Translations under genes and position numbers: made by a program
Assembly: GCA_022841825.1 (NCBI GenBank)
Contig: JALHQT010000004.1
Coordinates: 372,001 to 436,000 of the forward strand
From: Anaerolineae bacterium
Lineage (GTDB): Bacteria > Chloroflexota > Anaerolineae > Aggregatilineales > Phototrophicaceae
Direction: 5' to 3'
DNA length: 64,000 nucleotides
The notes under the pieces: model-generated
Databases searched by the model: none
What the model saw: only the letters and a program-made list of their open reading frames with translations
Told to the model about the DNA's origin: nothing
Shown: positions 42,048-51,913 of the stretch, in pieces
Position numbering within the stretch: position 1 is the stretch's first letter
Layout: every line of letters begins with the position of its first letter

Positions 42048-42081
42048 GCCGCTAATGGTGTTGGACGAGTTGGGTGAAATC

Positions 42082-44421
42082 ATGAAAAAACATGCCGCGC
42101 TGTTGGTCGCTTTCGTCGCCCTCGCTGTGCTCATCACGCCCGCCCATGCCCAGCAAATCCCGTTCACGCCGACCCCCGCGCTGCAATCGCCGCTGGATGC
42201 TGCCGCCGCTGCCCTGCATATCGGCGACTATGCCGGGGCGCTGGCGCAGTACAACGCCGCCACCGCAAATTCTGGCACTTCGTGCGCCGCGCTTTACGGA
42301 ACGGGCGTGGTTTATGATCGAATGGGCATGGACGCCGAGGCGGCGCAGGCGTTTACGCAGCACATGGATGCCTGTGGTGCGTCATTCCGCGCGCTGGTGC
42401 TGCGGGGCGATGCGCGACAGGCGACTGGCGATTCGAGCGGTGCCCTGGCGGATTTCGAGACGGCGCTCTCAATGGGTGGCGGATTGATTGACAGCTATCT
42501 GTATGAGCGCATCGCCGCCGTGAATCCGGATGCCAGCGTGCTCTATCTGCGGTTGGCTGCCGAGGCGGGGCGCGAACCCCAGAGCGAGTATGTGCTGCGC
42601 AGCGAGCTGGCACAGGTATACGCCGTGATTGGTCGCCCGGACGAGGCGCTCGCGCAGTATGAGGCGATCCTGGCGCGCGGGCTGCTCAGTGTGGACGGAC
42701 AGCGCGATGACATCGCCGCCATCGAGGTGCAGGCTGCCAATCTGCAAATTGCCTTGGGGGACGCGCAGACGGGCTACGCGCGCTTGCAGCGGGTGATGAG
42801 TGAGTACACCGATGAACCCGCCGCGTTTGACGCGCTGGTTGCGCTGGTGACTGCAGAGCAGCCCGTCGATCTGCTGCTGCGAATGCGCATCAATGTCGCC
42901 AACGACAACTTCCAGCCTGTTGTCAGCGTTCTGACCGCGACTCTGGCATCGCCGCCAGGCGACCAGGCGAATCTTCCTGAGCTGTATCTGCTCTTGGGGC
43001 GCGCGCAGCGGGGGATTGGCGACAGCGCCGCTGCATTGACGACGTTCCAGCAGGTGCGCGACCTGTTCCCGACCTCGCCTGAAGCGTCGATTGCCGCTGT
43101 CGAACAGGCGGAGACCTACGAGGCGACAGGCGAAACCCTCAACGCCATCAACGCCTACATCACCGTCGCCAGCGCTTATCCGGCATCGCCGGAAGCGCCG
43201 GATGCAGTGCTGCGCGCGGCGCGCCTGCTGCGCGAGGCGGGCGACGCCGCGCAGGCGGTCAACTACTATGACCAGCTTGGGCTGCTGTTCCCCGGCACGG
43301 AGGCGGCAGAGGCGGGGCTGTTTGAGGCGGCACGCTTGCTGCAAGCGGCGGGCGACGCGCAGCGCGCGGCGGCATTCTATGGGCGCAGCGGCTCATCGCA
43401 CGCGCTTTTGTGGCAGGGGAAGGTGTTGAGCGCAATTGGCGATGCTGCGGGCGCGCAGGCGGCATGGCAGAACGCAGTAAATGCTGATCCAGGAACCTTC
43501 TTCAGCCAACGAGCGTGCGCGCTGCTCAACAATACGCCCGCTTATGAGCCTTCGACCAACATCCGCCTTGCAGACCCGACTCCGCAGGAGATCGCCGACG
43601 CTGAAGCCTGGTTGGGCGGGATCATCGGTGCGCCTGTATCGGCGGCGCTGCCCCCTGACCTGGCGTCCAATCCGCTGCTGGTGCGCGGGACGGAGTTGTG
43701 GGCGCTGGGTTATTGGCGCGAGGCGAATGCCGAGTTCGTGGCGCTGCATCGCCAACTGCGCAACGATCCGGTCGCCATGTTCCAGCTCACGAGCTACTAC
43801 CGGGGCATCCGCGCTTACCGTGCGTCGATCATTTCTGGAATTCGCGTTGTCGTGCTTTCCAACGTGCCGATCCCCGAAATTCCGTCGTACATCGTCCGGC
43901 AGGCGTATCCCATCTACTTTGCCGACCTGGTGCTGGAACGCGCGCGCGAATATCAGCTTGATCCGCTGTACGTAGCATCGCTCATTCGCCAGGAGTCCAG
44001 CTACGATGTAACGGCGTTCAGCGGGGCGGGCGCGCGTGGGCTGATGCAGCTCATGCCCCCGACCGCCCAGGATGTGGCGGATCGTTTGGGGCTGACGAGC
44101 TATCAGTTGAGCGATTTGTATCGCCCGCTGGTCAACGTGCAGATGGGGTCGTTTTATCTCGGTTCGACGCGCGACTTTCTGGGTGGCGATGTCGTCGGGG
44201 CGCTGCTGGGTTATAACGCGGGTCCCGGACGCGCGGCGGGTTGGACGGAAAGCGCGCAGGGCGACATTGACCTGCTCTACGAGACGATACCGTTCGAGGA
44301 GACGCAGCTTTACCTCGACATCACTTATGAGAATTTCGCGGTTTACCGCGAGATCTACGGCGATGGGATGCCGGACTGCTTCTTCGTCGTCACGCCGCCC
44401 GCGACGACGCAGGGCGCATAA
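42082..44421 (+). CDS. Lytic murein transglycosylase with TPR repeats (Slt-like)
   Basis: An exported protein of 779 residues. A signal peptide (HAALLVAFVALAVLITPAHAQ) is followed by about 15 TPR-like helix pairs to residue 600. The C-terminal SLT domain (about 630-760) has the catalytic glutamate in VASLIRQESSYDV, then GARGLMQLMPPTAQDVA and LLGYNAGPGRAAGW, as in Slt70-type enzymes that cleave peptidoglycan between MurNAc and GlcNAc. The length is slightly above Slt70. The ATG at 42082 was chosen over the track start 30 residues earlier because it starts the signal peptide and has GGGTGA upstream. Confidence 0.93.
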   Translation: MKKHAALLVAFVALAVLITPAHAQQIPFTPTPALQSPLDAAAAALHIGDYAGALAQYNAATANSGTSCAALYGTGVVYDRMGMDAEAAQAFTQHMDACGASFRALVLRGDARQATGDSSGALADFETALSMGGGLIDSYLYERIAAVNPDASVLYLRLAAEAGREPQSEYVLRSELAQVYAVIGRPDEALAQYEAILARGLLSVDGQRDDIAAIEVQAANLQIALGDAQTGYARLQRVMSEYTDEPAAFDALVALVTAEQPVDLLLRMRINVANDNFQPVVSVLTATLASPPGDQANLPELYLLLGRAQRGIGDSAAALTTFQQVRDLFPTSPEASIAAVEQAETYEATGETLNAINAYITVASAYPASPEAPDAVLRAARLLREAGDAAQAVNYYDQLGLLFPGTEAAEAGLFEAARLLQAAGDAQRAAAFYGRSGSSHALLWQGKVLSAIGDAAGAQAAWQNAVNADPGTFFSQRACALLNNTPAYEPSTNIRLADPTPQEIADAEAWLGGIIGAPVSAALPPDLASNPLLVRGTELWALGYWREANAEFVALHRQLRNDPVAMFQLTSYYRGIRAYRASIISGIRVVVLSNVPIPEIPSYIVRQAYPIYFADLVLERAREYQLDPLYVASLIRQESSYDVTAFSGAGARGLMQLMPPTAQDVADRLGLTSYQLSDLYRPLVNVQMGSFYLGSTRDFLGGDVVGALLGYNAGPGRAAGWTESAQGDIDLLYETIPFEETQLYLDITYENFAVYREIYGDGMPDCFFVVTPPATTQGA

Positions 44422-44532
44422 TCGCGGAAGACGTGACATCTCGCGGAGATCGAGAGATCATCGTCACTATCCGTAATCTCCCCTTCGCCTGATAATGTGA
44501 ATACTTTCACAAGATGAGGTGAGGGGGGAGAT

Positions 44533-44916
44533 ATGGTGAAGTTTTTGATACCCGTTTTGTTGGCGCTCGCGCTGTTTCTGACCGCCTGCGCAACCGAACC
44601 GGTTGCTCTAAACGAGCCGCCCGCGTCCATCGCTGTGGGTCCTGTGCGCGATGCCTATTTGTACGCGATGTCGCACCCTGAGGAGCTTGCCAAATATCCC
44701 TGCCACTGTGGTTGTGACGCGATGGGGCACGAAAACAGCCTTCAGTGCTTCATTCAGGAGAGCAATCCGGACGGCACGTTTATCTTCGATATGCATGGGG
44801 CAAGCTGCGGTGTGTGCGTCTACACGGCACAGGATGTGCGCACGATGACGGATGCGGGGGTGAGCGAAGAAGAAATCCTCGCCCACGTCAATCGAACGTA
44901 CGGGCAGCAAAGCTGA
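44533..44916 (+). CDS. PCYCGC-motif lipoprotein
   Basis: The protein has 127 residues. A lipobox (LFLTAC, cysteine about 19) marks it as a lipoprotein. It contains the diagnostic cysteine cluster KYPCHCGCDAMGHENSLQCF and a second cluster HGASCGVCVYTAQDV, probably binding a metal or forming disulfides. The family of PCYCGC proteins is found in Gram-positive and related bacteria, function unknown. GGGGGGAG precedes the ATG. It is followed after 43 nt by the convergent permease stop. Confidence 0.85.
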   Translation: MVKFLIPVLLALALFLTACATEPVALNEPPASIAVGPVRDAYLYAMSHPEELAKYPCHCGCDAMGHENSLQCFIQESNPDGTFIFDMHGASCGVCVYTAQDVRTMTDAGVSEEEILAHVNRTYGQQS

Positions 44917-44959
44917 CACCTGGAGGGTGCATTGAATTGCGCCCTCGTCATGAAATCGG

Positions 44960-46267
44960 CTACTTCCCCTCTTTTTCGTAAGGGACGCCGTCCGCCTTGG
45001 GCGCGACCGCTTTGCCGACCAGCCCCGCGAGCACGACAATCGTGATGATGAAGGGCACCATTTGCAGGAATTGTGACGGAATCGGCACGCCGAGTAGTTG
45101 AAAGCGCTGACCCAGCGCGTCCGAGAAGCCGAAGAGCAGACCCCCACCGAATGCGCCGAAAGGCGTCCAGTTGCCGAAGATCATCGCTGCCAGCGCAATG
45201 AAGCCGCGACCACTGGTCATGTTGTCCTCGAAGCTGCCATTCGTCTCCAGCGAGAACCATGCGCCCGCCAGCCCCGCGATTAGCCCGCCGATCATGACAT
45301 TGATCCAGCGATTGCGAATGACGTTGATCCCCAGCGTATCCGCCGCTTTGGGGTTTTCGCCGACCGCGCGCGTGCGTAAGCCCCACCGGGTGTAGAACAG
45401 CACAATGTGCGTGACGAACAACAGCACGAACATCATATAAAAGATTGGGCGACCGTTGAAGAAAACTTCCCCGACCACCGGAAGCTGGCTGAGACCCGGG
45501 ATGGCGAACTGCTGGAGCGGTTCGCGCCCTGCTTCCGACGAGAGCAGGACTTCGCGCCGGATGAAGCTGGTTATTCCGACCGCGAGGATGTTGATGACCG
45601 TACCGCTGACGATCTGATTGGTCTTAAAGGTGATGCTCAACCAGGCGTGCAGCACTGCCATGATGCCGCCCGCCAGCGTGGCGACGACGACGCCGATCAA
45701 CTGCGCCTGGGCATTCGGCATCGTGCCGAGCAGCAGCGTGAATGCGACAAAGCCGAACGCCGCGCCCGTCAGCATCATGCCTTCGATGGCGATGTTGGTC
45801 ACGCCAGAACGTTCGCACCAGATGCCTGCCAGCGCGCCCATGACAATCGGCGTTGCCAGACGCATACTGACTTGCAGCAGTACCGTGACATTGGTGCTGG
45901 CACCCGCCGCCGCGATGATGATGACCGCAGGGATAATCAGGATGCCGCTGATCAGGGTCGCGATGCGCTTGGCACGCTCCATTGCTGGAGGAGCAAGAAG
46001 GGCGAACAGCCCGCCAACGAGCCAGACAATGCCGATGACTAACGTGGCTGCCTGCGTTGGCACCAGAAGTTCCGGCAGATTTGCGCCAAAGGTCAGCCTT
46101 GTGACGGTATCGGGTGCAATGAACTGAATGGCGTTCCAGACCAGGATGGCGCCAAAGACGATGAAGAAGGTGGCAAACACGCCTTGCCGAGTGATCTTGA
46201 TATCGTCACGCCAGCTTTTGGTTTGCTCCGCTGGAGCAGGGGCGATAGTGGGTGTGATGGTTGCCAT
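44960..46267 (-). CDS. ABC transporter permease, nucleoside/BMP type (second permease)
   Basis: A membrane protein of 435 residues with about ten hydrophobic helices. The family motifs are AGIWCERSGVTNIAIEGMMLTGAAFGF and AVGENPKAADTLGINV, typical of the YufQ/NupQ-like permeases working with BMP-family lipoproteins. It is the last gene of an operon with the other permease (11 nt upstream) and the double ATPase. The N-terminal 150 residues carry extra helices before the core. No BMP-type binding protein is in the window. The ATG at 46267 excludes eight track residues. Confidence 0.93.
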   Translation of the reverse strand: MATITPTIAPAPAEQTKSWRDDIKITRQGVFATFFIVFGAILVWNAIQFIAPDTVTRLTFGANLPELLVPTQAATLVIGIVWLVGGLFALLAPPAMERAKRIATLISGILIIPAVIIIAAAGASTNVTVLLQVSMRLATPIVMGALAGIWCERSGVTNIAIEGMMLTGAAFGFVAFTLLLGTMPNAQAQLIGVVVATLAGGIMAVLHAWLSITFKTNQIVSGTVINILAVGITSFIRREVLLSSEAGREPLQQFAIPGLSQLPVVGEVFFNGRPIFYMMFVLLFVTHIVLFYTRWGLRTRAVGENPKAADTLGINVIRNRWINVMIGGLIAGLAGAWFSLETNGSFEDNMTSGRGFIALAAMIFGNWTPFGAFGGGLLFGFSDALGQRFQLLGVPIPSQFLQMVPFIITIVVLAGLVGKAVAPKADGVPYEKEGK

Positions 46268-46278
46268 GTGATGTCTTC

Positions 46279-48528
46279 TTAACTCCCCCAACCTTTGGCG
46301 AAGATGTTGGTGACCTTCTCGTCAGATTTGGGCACCCGCCAGACGTAGCGAACGATAGCATCTGCCGCGATGAACATGATGATCAGCGCCTGAATGATTT
46401 TCACCAGGTCAATCGAAATGTCTGCGCGGATCTGCATCAAGCCCGCGCCTGTCAGCAGCGCGCCCCATAGCAGCCCGGCGATGGGCATGCTGCGTGGGTT
46501 GCTGCGCGCCAACAGCGCGACGGCGATAGCATCGAAGCCGACGCCCGCAAAAAACAAAGGTTTCATGTTGTACTGCACGCTCGTCACTTCGATGGCTCCT
46601 GCCAGACCTGCCAGCGCGCCACCCAGCGCCAGCGCCAGGATGATGTTCCAGCGCACGTTCATGCCCGCATACCGGGCGGCGTCACTGTTCGCGCCGACGG
46701 TGCGCAGCTCAAAGCCGAGCGTGGTTTTTTGCAGGAACCAGTCCGTCAGCCAAACGGCGGCGACCATGATGACGAAGCCCAGGTGGAGGGCACCACGGAC
46801 GTTGATGAACTGGAGGAACAAGCCCACGACGAGCGTGACGCCGCCGAGGATGGCGGGCTGCACGAATGCGCGCATACCGCTCGCCTTCTTGCGCCGCGAC
46901 CAGAGCGCCAGCAGGAAGACGACGATGCCTGCTGCAACGATCACCCAGGGCGAGAGATCCGTGAACTGCGGCATTCTGAGGGCTTCTATCAGGTCGGGCG
47001 TCTTGGGGGTGCTGGCGTTGATGTCGAGCAGGATGACCGGGTCGGTCGATTTGATCAGCCAATCGACCAGGCGGATGGAGATGTAATTGAGCATGATGGT
47101 CACGATGACCTCATGCGCCCCGGTGTATGCTTTGAGCGCGCCGGGGATGGCACCCCACAGGAAACCGCCGACGATACCCATGACGATGATCAGCGGCAGA
47201 TGAATGACGGGCGGCAATCCCGCGAAGATGGGCGAGATGGCAACCCAGACCGCCAGGATGGCACCTGCGTAAAGCTGCCCTTCCGCGCCAATGTTGAAGA
47301 CGCCTGCTTTGAAGCCGAGCGCGACCGCCAGACCCGCGATGATGAACGGGATTGAACGGACGAGCATTTGCTCCAGGTTTTCTGGAAAGAAGATTATGGC
47401 GGAATTGCCCAGCCGCGCGTAGAGCGTCTGTGGAACGGTCGCGCCATCGGCGTTGGTCGTCGTGACGGTTCCCGTGAGCATGCTGCCCGCTCCGACGATC
47501 AGACGGTCACCAGGGCGGCGGATGAGCGTGTTGTTGGCAATGGCGTCGTCAAGCTCTTCATTGAGCGCGGTGCCAACATCGGCGTTCGTCAGGATGCCCT
47601 GTTCGTAGAGCGCACGCACCAACTGCACCTGCTCATTGAGCCGCGTGGGGTCGGTGATGCCTGCGGCGGTCAGCGGCTCGACGATGGCGATGGCTTCGAG
47701 GACTGCGCTGGCGGCGGAGCGCGCTGCCTGACCGGGATCGGTGTTATCCGCTCCAACTTCCAGAGAGGCGATTGCTGCAAGAGCGCTCGCTTCAGGGCTG
47801 TCGAGCGCGATGTTCGCTTCGCCAAGGCGGTCGATAGTGCTGACGAGGCGCTCAAGACGGACGATGCCTTCGCTGTTCAGGATTTGCATGTAGCGCAGCA
47901 GGTCGGCGTCGCCCATCGCTGCGGTCGAGGGGGCGAGTGCGGAAATCGCCTCACGCGCATTACTGGGAAGCGCGTCTAAGCCGATGACGTATGGCTCCGC
48001 GAGCGCGCGGACATCCCCGCGTTCTGCCTCGTTCAGTTCGGCGATCATCGGTCGCATCGTGTTGAGCGTTTCGACGCCGAGCGATTGGATCTCGCCGACG
48101 CTGACGCTCAGTTCCGCCAGTCCTTCGTCGCTCACTTCGCCCAGGGCGGGTAGGATTTCCGCGTAGCGCTGCGCGGTGTTAATGCCAACGGCGGACAGCG
48201 CGGCGGCATCCTGCCCCAAGCGGCGAAGATCGCGGACGGTGAATGCACCGGCTTGCGTGAACGTCGTGACCAGTTCAAGGTCGTCGGGTGTGACCGTATC
48301 GTTGATGGCGACGCCAAGCGAGCCTTCGATGAGCGCGCTGTAGGCGGTGCCAGAGATCGCCAGTCCGCGCCCGACATCCCCGCGCCCGCCCGTCAGGATC
48401 ATGAACGGGACTGTCAGCAGTAGGGCGGTAAGTACCGCAAGCACGGGCACCAGGGAAGGGGAAATGCGCCCCCATGTCCGCCCGATAGGCGCGAGTCCCC
48501 CTTGTGGGCGGAGTGTTGCTTCAGCCAT
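46279..48528 (-). CDS. ABC transporter permease, nucleoside/BMP type, with large extracytoplasmic insertion
   Basis: The protein has 749 residues, about twice the usual YufP/NupP length. One helix near residue 30 (SLVPVLAVLTALLLTVPFMILTGG) is followed by an Ala/Leu-rich, mainly helical segment of about 320 residues without hydrophobic helices. The permease core begins at about 375: LGFKAGVFNIGAEGQLYAGAILAVW, ... VNVRGALHLGFVIM, ... AVGANSDAARYAGM. The insert lies between the first helix and the rest, so it should face outside. It overlaps the ATPase gene by 8 nt, so translation is coupled. No frameshift is seen. Confidence 0.9.
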   Translation of the reverse strand: MAEATLRPQGGLAPIGRTWGRISPSLVPVLAVLTALLLTVPFMILTGGRGDVGRGLAISGTAYSALIEGSLGVAINDTVTPDDLELVTTFTQAGAFTVRDLRRLGQDAAALSAVGINTAQRYAEILPALGEVSDEGLAELSVSVGEIQSLGVETLNTMRPMIAELNEAERGDVRALAEPYVIGLDALPSNAREAISALAPSTAAMGDADLLRYMQILNSEGIVRLERLVSTIDRLGEANIALDSPEASALAAIASLEVGADNTDPGQAARSAASAVLEAIAIVEPLTAAGITDPTRLNEQVQLVRALYEQGILTNADVGTALNEELDDAIANNTLIRRPGDRLIVGAGSMLTGTVTTTNADGATVPQTLYARLGNSAIIFFPENLEQMLVRSIPFIIAGLAVALGFKAGVFNIGAEGQLYAGAILAVWVAISPIFAGLPPVIHLPLIIVMGIVGGFLWGAIPGALKAYTGAHEVIVTIMLNYISIRLVDWLIKSTDPVILLDINASTPKTPDLIEALRMPQFTDLSPWVIVAAGIVVFLLALWSRRKKASGMRAFVQPAILGGVTLVVGLFLQFINVRGALHLGFVIMVAAVWLTDWFLQKTTLGFELRTVGANSDAARYAGMNVRWNIILALALGGALAGLAGAIEVTSVQYNMKPLFFAGVGFDAIAVALLARSNPRSMPIAGLLWGALLTGAGLMQIRADISIDLVKIIQALIIMFIAADAIVRYVWRVPKSDEKVTNIFAKGWGS

Positions 48529-50074
48529 GTGCGACCGCCTTCTGTTGTACAGCCTGTTCCGATTTGACCCCCGCCATTAGCAAACCGACTCGGTTGCGGT
48601 CGGCGTCGGCGATAGGCAGGATATCAATGATCTGACCCGCGTACATGACGGCGACACGGTCAGAGAGCGAGAGGATTTCGTCGAGTTCTGCTGAGACGAG
48701 CAGCACTGCCGTTCCGCTGTCGCGCATGGCGACGATCTGGCGATGGATGAACTCGATTGAGCCGACATCGAGACCGCGCGTAGGCTGGGCGGCGATGAGC
48801 AGCTTGCTGGGGCGGGAGAATTCACGCGCGACGATGGTCTTTTGCTGGTTGCCGCCGGAAAGCTTGCCGATGTTGACGAAGATGCCTGGCGTGCGTACGT
48901 CAAACTTCTTCACCAGGGCTTCGGCATTCTCCTCTATGGCGTCTTCATTGGCGATTACGCCGCTGCTGAAGGGCTTGATGTAATAGGTTTGCAGGACGAG
49001 ATTGTCCTTGATGGGAAAGTCGTAGACCATCCCGTTCTTCTGGCGGTCTTCGGGGACGTGCCCAACGCCGACTTCGGTCACACGGCGCGGCGAGGCATGG
49101 GTGATGTCATGAGTGTCGAGTGTGAGATGCCCGCTGATAATGGGGCGCAAGCCTGTGATCGCTTCGATCAGCTCGGTCTGCCCGTTGCCCTGGACCCCTG
49201 CGATGCCCAGGATTTCGCCCGAGAAAACGTCCAGCGAGAGATGCTTGACGGCGAGCAGGTCCCGGTCGTCTTTGACCGTCAGATCGCGGATTTGCAGGAC
49301 GGGCGCGCCAGGGTTGGCAGGCGCTTTATCGACGCGCAGCAGGACTTCGCGCCCGACCATCATGGCGGCGAGCGATTCCTGCGTCGCCGATTTTGGATCG
49401 GCATGACCTGCGACTCTTCCGCCGCGAAGCACGGCGACGCGGTCGCAGATTTCCAGCACTTCTTTGAGTTTGTGGCTGATGAAAATGATGCTCACGCCCC
49501 GGTCGATCAGGGTGCGCATGATGTCAAATAAGCCCTCGGCTTCCTGCGGAGTCAGCACGGCAGTAGGCTCGTCGAGGATGAGGATGTCGCACTTCCGGTA
49601 GAGCGCCTTGAGGATTTCGACGCGCTGCTGTACGCCGACGGGTAAGTCCTGAACCAGCGCATCCGGATCAACGTCTAGCCCATACTGTTTGGCGATTTCG
49701 AGGATACGCGCCTTTGCCGCGCGGCGGTTGAGAAACAGCCCGCTCACGGTTTCATTGCCGAGCATGATGTTCTCGGTGACGGACAGCACCGGGACGAGTT
49801 GAAAGTGCTGATGGACCATGCCGATGCCTCGTGCGATGGCATCGTTCGGGTTTCGGATATGGGCGGCTTTGCCATTGATGAGGATTTCGCCTTCGTCTGG
49901 CGAATAAAGCCCATAAATTAAATTCATTAAGGTGCTTTTTCCTGCGCCGTTCTCGCCCAGCAACCCCAGTACCTCGCCTTTACGCAGTTGTAAGTCGATG
50001 TGATCGTTGGCGAGGACGCCTGGGAATCGTTTAGTGAGACCGCGCACTTCGAGCACGGTGGGGGTCTCGATCAT
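48521..50074 (-). CDS. ABC transporter ATP-binding protein with two ATPase domains, nucleoside type
   Basis: The protein has 517 residues with two fused ABC domains. The first carries the Walker A GLLGENGAGKSTLMN, the signature loop DLPVGVQQRVEILKAL and Walker B ILILDEPTAVLTPQ. The second has GIAGVQGNGQTELIEA (atypical Walker A, normal for this family), KLSGGNQQKTIVARE and LLIAAQPTRGLDVGS. This is the RbsA-like/YufO arrangement used for simple sugars and nucleosides. It is the first gene of the transporter operon, 49 nt after the PucR regulator. AGAGG lies before the ATG. Confidence 0.95.
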   Translation of the reverse strand: MIETPTVLEVRGLTKRFPGVLANDHIDLQLRKGEVLGLLGENGAGKSTLMNLIYGLYSPDEGEILINGKAAHIRNPNDAIARGIGMVHQHFQLVPVLSVTENIMLGNETVSGLFLNRRAAKARILEIAKQYGLDVDPDALVQDLPVGVQQRVEILKALYRKCDILILDEPTAVLTPQEAEGLFDIMRTLIDRGVSIIFISHKLKEVLEICDRVAVLRGGRVAGHADPKSATQESLAAMMVGREVLLRVDKAPANPGAPVLQIRDLTVKDDRDLLAVKHLSLDVFSGEILGIAGVQGNGQTELIEAITGLRPIISGHLTLDTHDITHASPRRVTEVGVGHVPEDRQKNGMVYDFPIKDNLVLQTYYIKPFSSGVIANEDAIEENAEALVKKFDVRTPGIFVNIGKLSGGNQQKTIVAREFSRPSKLLIAAQPTRGLDVGSIEFIHRQIVAMRDSGTAVLLVSAELDEILSLSDRVAVMYAGQIIDILPIADADRNRVGLLMAGVKSEQAVQQKAVAHG

Positions 50075-50123
50075 CGATGAACCTCTTTTGAGTCTCGGTC
50101 GTTTTGTAACAGGATAAAAACTG

Positions 50124-51740
50124 TTAGCTGCCGAGTATATCGTCGCTTTGGAAGAGGCGCATCAATTTGAGAGCGACCTGCATATTGATCCTGACGAGCG
50201 GTTCATTCAGCTTGATTCCGCACAGCGTCTCGATTCGTTCCAGACGATAGTTGAGGGTGCTGCGGTGAATCGAGAGCTGTTCGGCTGCTTCGACGCCGTT
50301 GCCGCCAGCATCGAGGTAGACTTCCAGCGTGTTGAGCAGACTGCTGCCGGTTTCCGCCGCCAGGCGTCGAATGAGGGGGACATACGGATTACTCGTCAGG
50401 CTGCTGCTGCCTGCACGAAAGAGCGTATGAAGGTAGCCCAGCGTTTCAAAGTGTACGACGGGATCTCTGCTTGCGATACGCCGCGCGATCAGGAGCGTTT
50501 CCTGGCACTGCGCATACAGAGCCGGGACACTTGCGCCGCCACTCAGGCTGCCGCTGACCGCGATCCGCGCATCTGGGCTGGCGAGGAGGAGTGACTGCGC
50601 CAGTTCCGCGCTGCTGCTTTGCGCCAGGACAACAACCTGCCCCGCAAACTGCCCGACAACCCCCCGTGCATGGAGCGCGGCGAGCGCCCGATTGATCCTG
50701 CGATCCAGTTCCGTCAAGCGGATGGTCGCCCGTTCCGGCGCGTCAATCACATACATCGTCAGGACAGCGTTCACGTCAAGCCCATACCGCAGCGCCAGAT
50801 CCGCGACGACAGCTTCGCGTCCCGGTTCCTGCTGGATGAGCTGCGCCAGCAAGCCGCCTTTGAGCGAGGCTTCGGCGTTTTGGACGGCTTCCTGATGGAA
50901 GATCATCAGCGCTGCGACGGTCGCGCCACTTTCAATCGCCAGGCGGTCGAGGTCGTTGAGGGGGCGGTCGCCCGCGATGATCCAGATGTAGCCGTACAAG
51001 TCGCCGTGCACGACTATGGGTGCGAGGATGCGCTCCATCTCCAACCCGACATCCGGCATCTGTGCAATGTGAACCGGGCGCATGGTGGAGCGGATTTGTC
51101 CCAGAATCCCGCGTTCTTCGAGCGCCTGAACCAGGCGTGGGTCGGTGCGCCCTTCCTTAAGCGTATAACTGCGTGCTTCGTCGTAAGCAGCGAGGTTACA
51201 GCTTGCCAGCGCTTCAAAGCGAGCGTTTTCGATGCTGACGGATTGATGGATCAGGCTCGCCAGCGTCTCCGCGAGGCTTTGCAGGTTGCCGCCTTCCAGG
51301 ATGAGTTGATTAAGGCGGCGATGAATATCGAGCGCCTGCTCGACATTGCGCATGTTGGCGGCAGCGATGCGCTGGTTGATCGCTTTTGCCACGTCAACGA
51401 AGCGCACCTGCCAGGGGATTTCGATCAGTACGAAGTCGCAGGCTTCGGCGGCATCCCGCAGCGCGGTTGGCGCACGTTCGATAACACGCCCGACCGCCAG
51501 CCCAAGCGCGACGACCTGTTTCTCCGCCAGCGCCTGGATGTAGTCGCGCTGTTCCTGGTCGCTGTCGGGCAGGGCATTTGCGGTCGTCAACACGAATTCA
51601 CCGCCGTTCAGCCATTGTGCGGCATCCGGGACGCCGACGACATGCGCCCAGGAGATGCTTTGCGTAAGATGGCTGCGCCCGGCAACGACGGCTGCGCCCG
51701 TCAGTTCCGGGAGTTCAAGCGCTTCTGAAAGGGTCAACAT
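50124..51740 (-). CDS. PucR family transcriptional regulator
   Basis: The protein has 538 residues. An N-terminal PucR-type sensor domain (SEALELPELTGAAVVAGRSHLTQSISWAHVVGVPDAAQWLNGGEFVLTTA, described as adjacent parts) is followed by a GAF-like middle region and a C-terminal HTH_30 domain (LLNTLEVYLDAGGNGVEAAEQLSIHRSTLNYRLERIETLCGI). PucR regulators control purine catabolism and transport, which fits a nucleoside-type ABC operon starting 49 nt downstream in the same direction. The ATG at 51740 lies within a few bases of the tRNA-Sec promoter on the other strand. Confidence 0.93.
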   Translation of the reverse strand: MLTLSEALELPELTGAAVVAGRSHLTQSISWAHVVGVPDAAQWLNGGEFVLTTANALPDSDQEQRDYIQALAEKQVVALGLAVGRVIERAPTALRDAAEACDFVLIEIPWQVRFVDVAKAINQRIAAANMRNVEQALDIHRRLNQLILEGGNLQSLAETLASLIHQSVSIENARFEALASCNLAAYDEARSYTLKEGRTDPRLVQALEERGILGQIRSTMRPVHIAQMPDVGLEMERILAPIVVHGDLYGYIWIIAGDRPLNDLDRLAIESGATVAALMIFHQEAVQNAEASLKGGLLAQLIQQEPGREAVVADLALRYGLDVNAVLTMYVIDAPERATIRLTELDRRINRALAALHARGVVGQFAGQVVVLAQSSSAELAQSLLLASPDARIAVSGSLSGGASVPALYAQCQETLLIARRIASRDPVVHFETLGYLHTLFRAGSSSLTSNPYVPLIRRLAAETGSSLLNTLEVYLDAGGNGVEAAEQLSIHRSTLNYRLERIETLCGIKLNEPLVRINMQVALKLMRLFQSDDILGS

Positions 51741-51744
51741 GCGT

Positions 51745-51750
51745 TATAAT
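51745..51750 (+). promoter_or_regulatory. -10 box of the tRNA-Sec gene
   Basis: A consensus TATAAT lies 11 nt before the first base of the tRNA. No good -35 is visible at 16-18 bp. It is only 4 nt from the divergent PucR start codon, so expression of the two units may interfere. Confidence 0.55.
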
Positions 51751-51761
51751 GCCGCTCTCTT

Positions 51762-51855
<94 letters not shown>

Positions 51856-51913
51856 TCATTCGCTTTGCGCGAACGCCGCTGCGTCAGTCGTGCTGCCCAT
51901 CTATGGCGATTCC

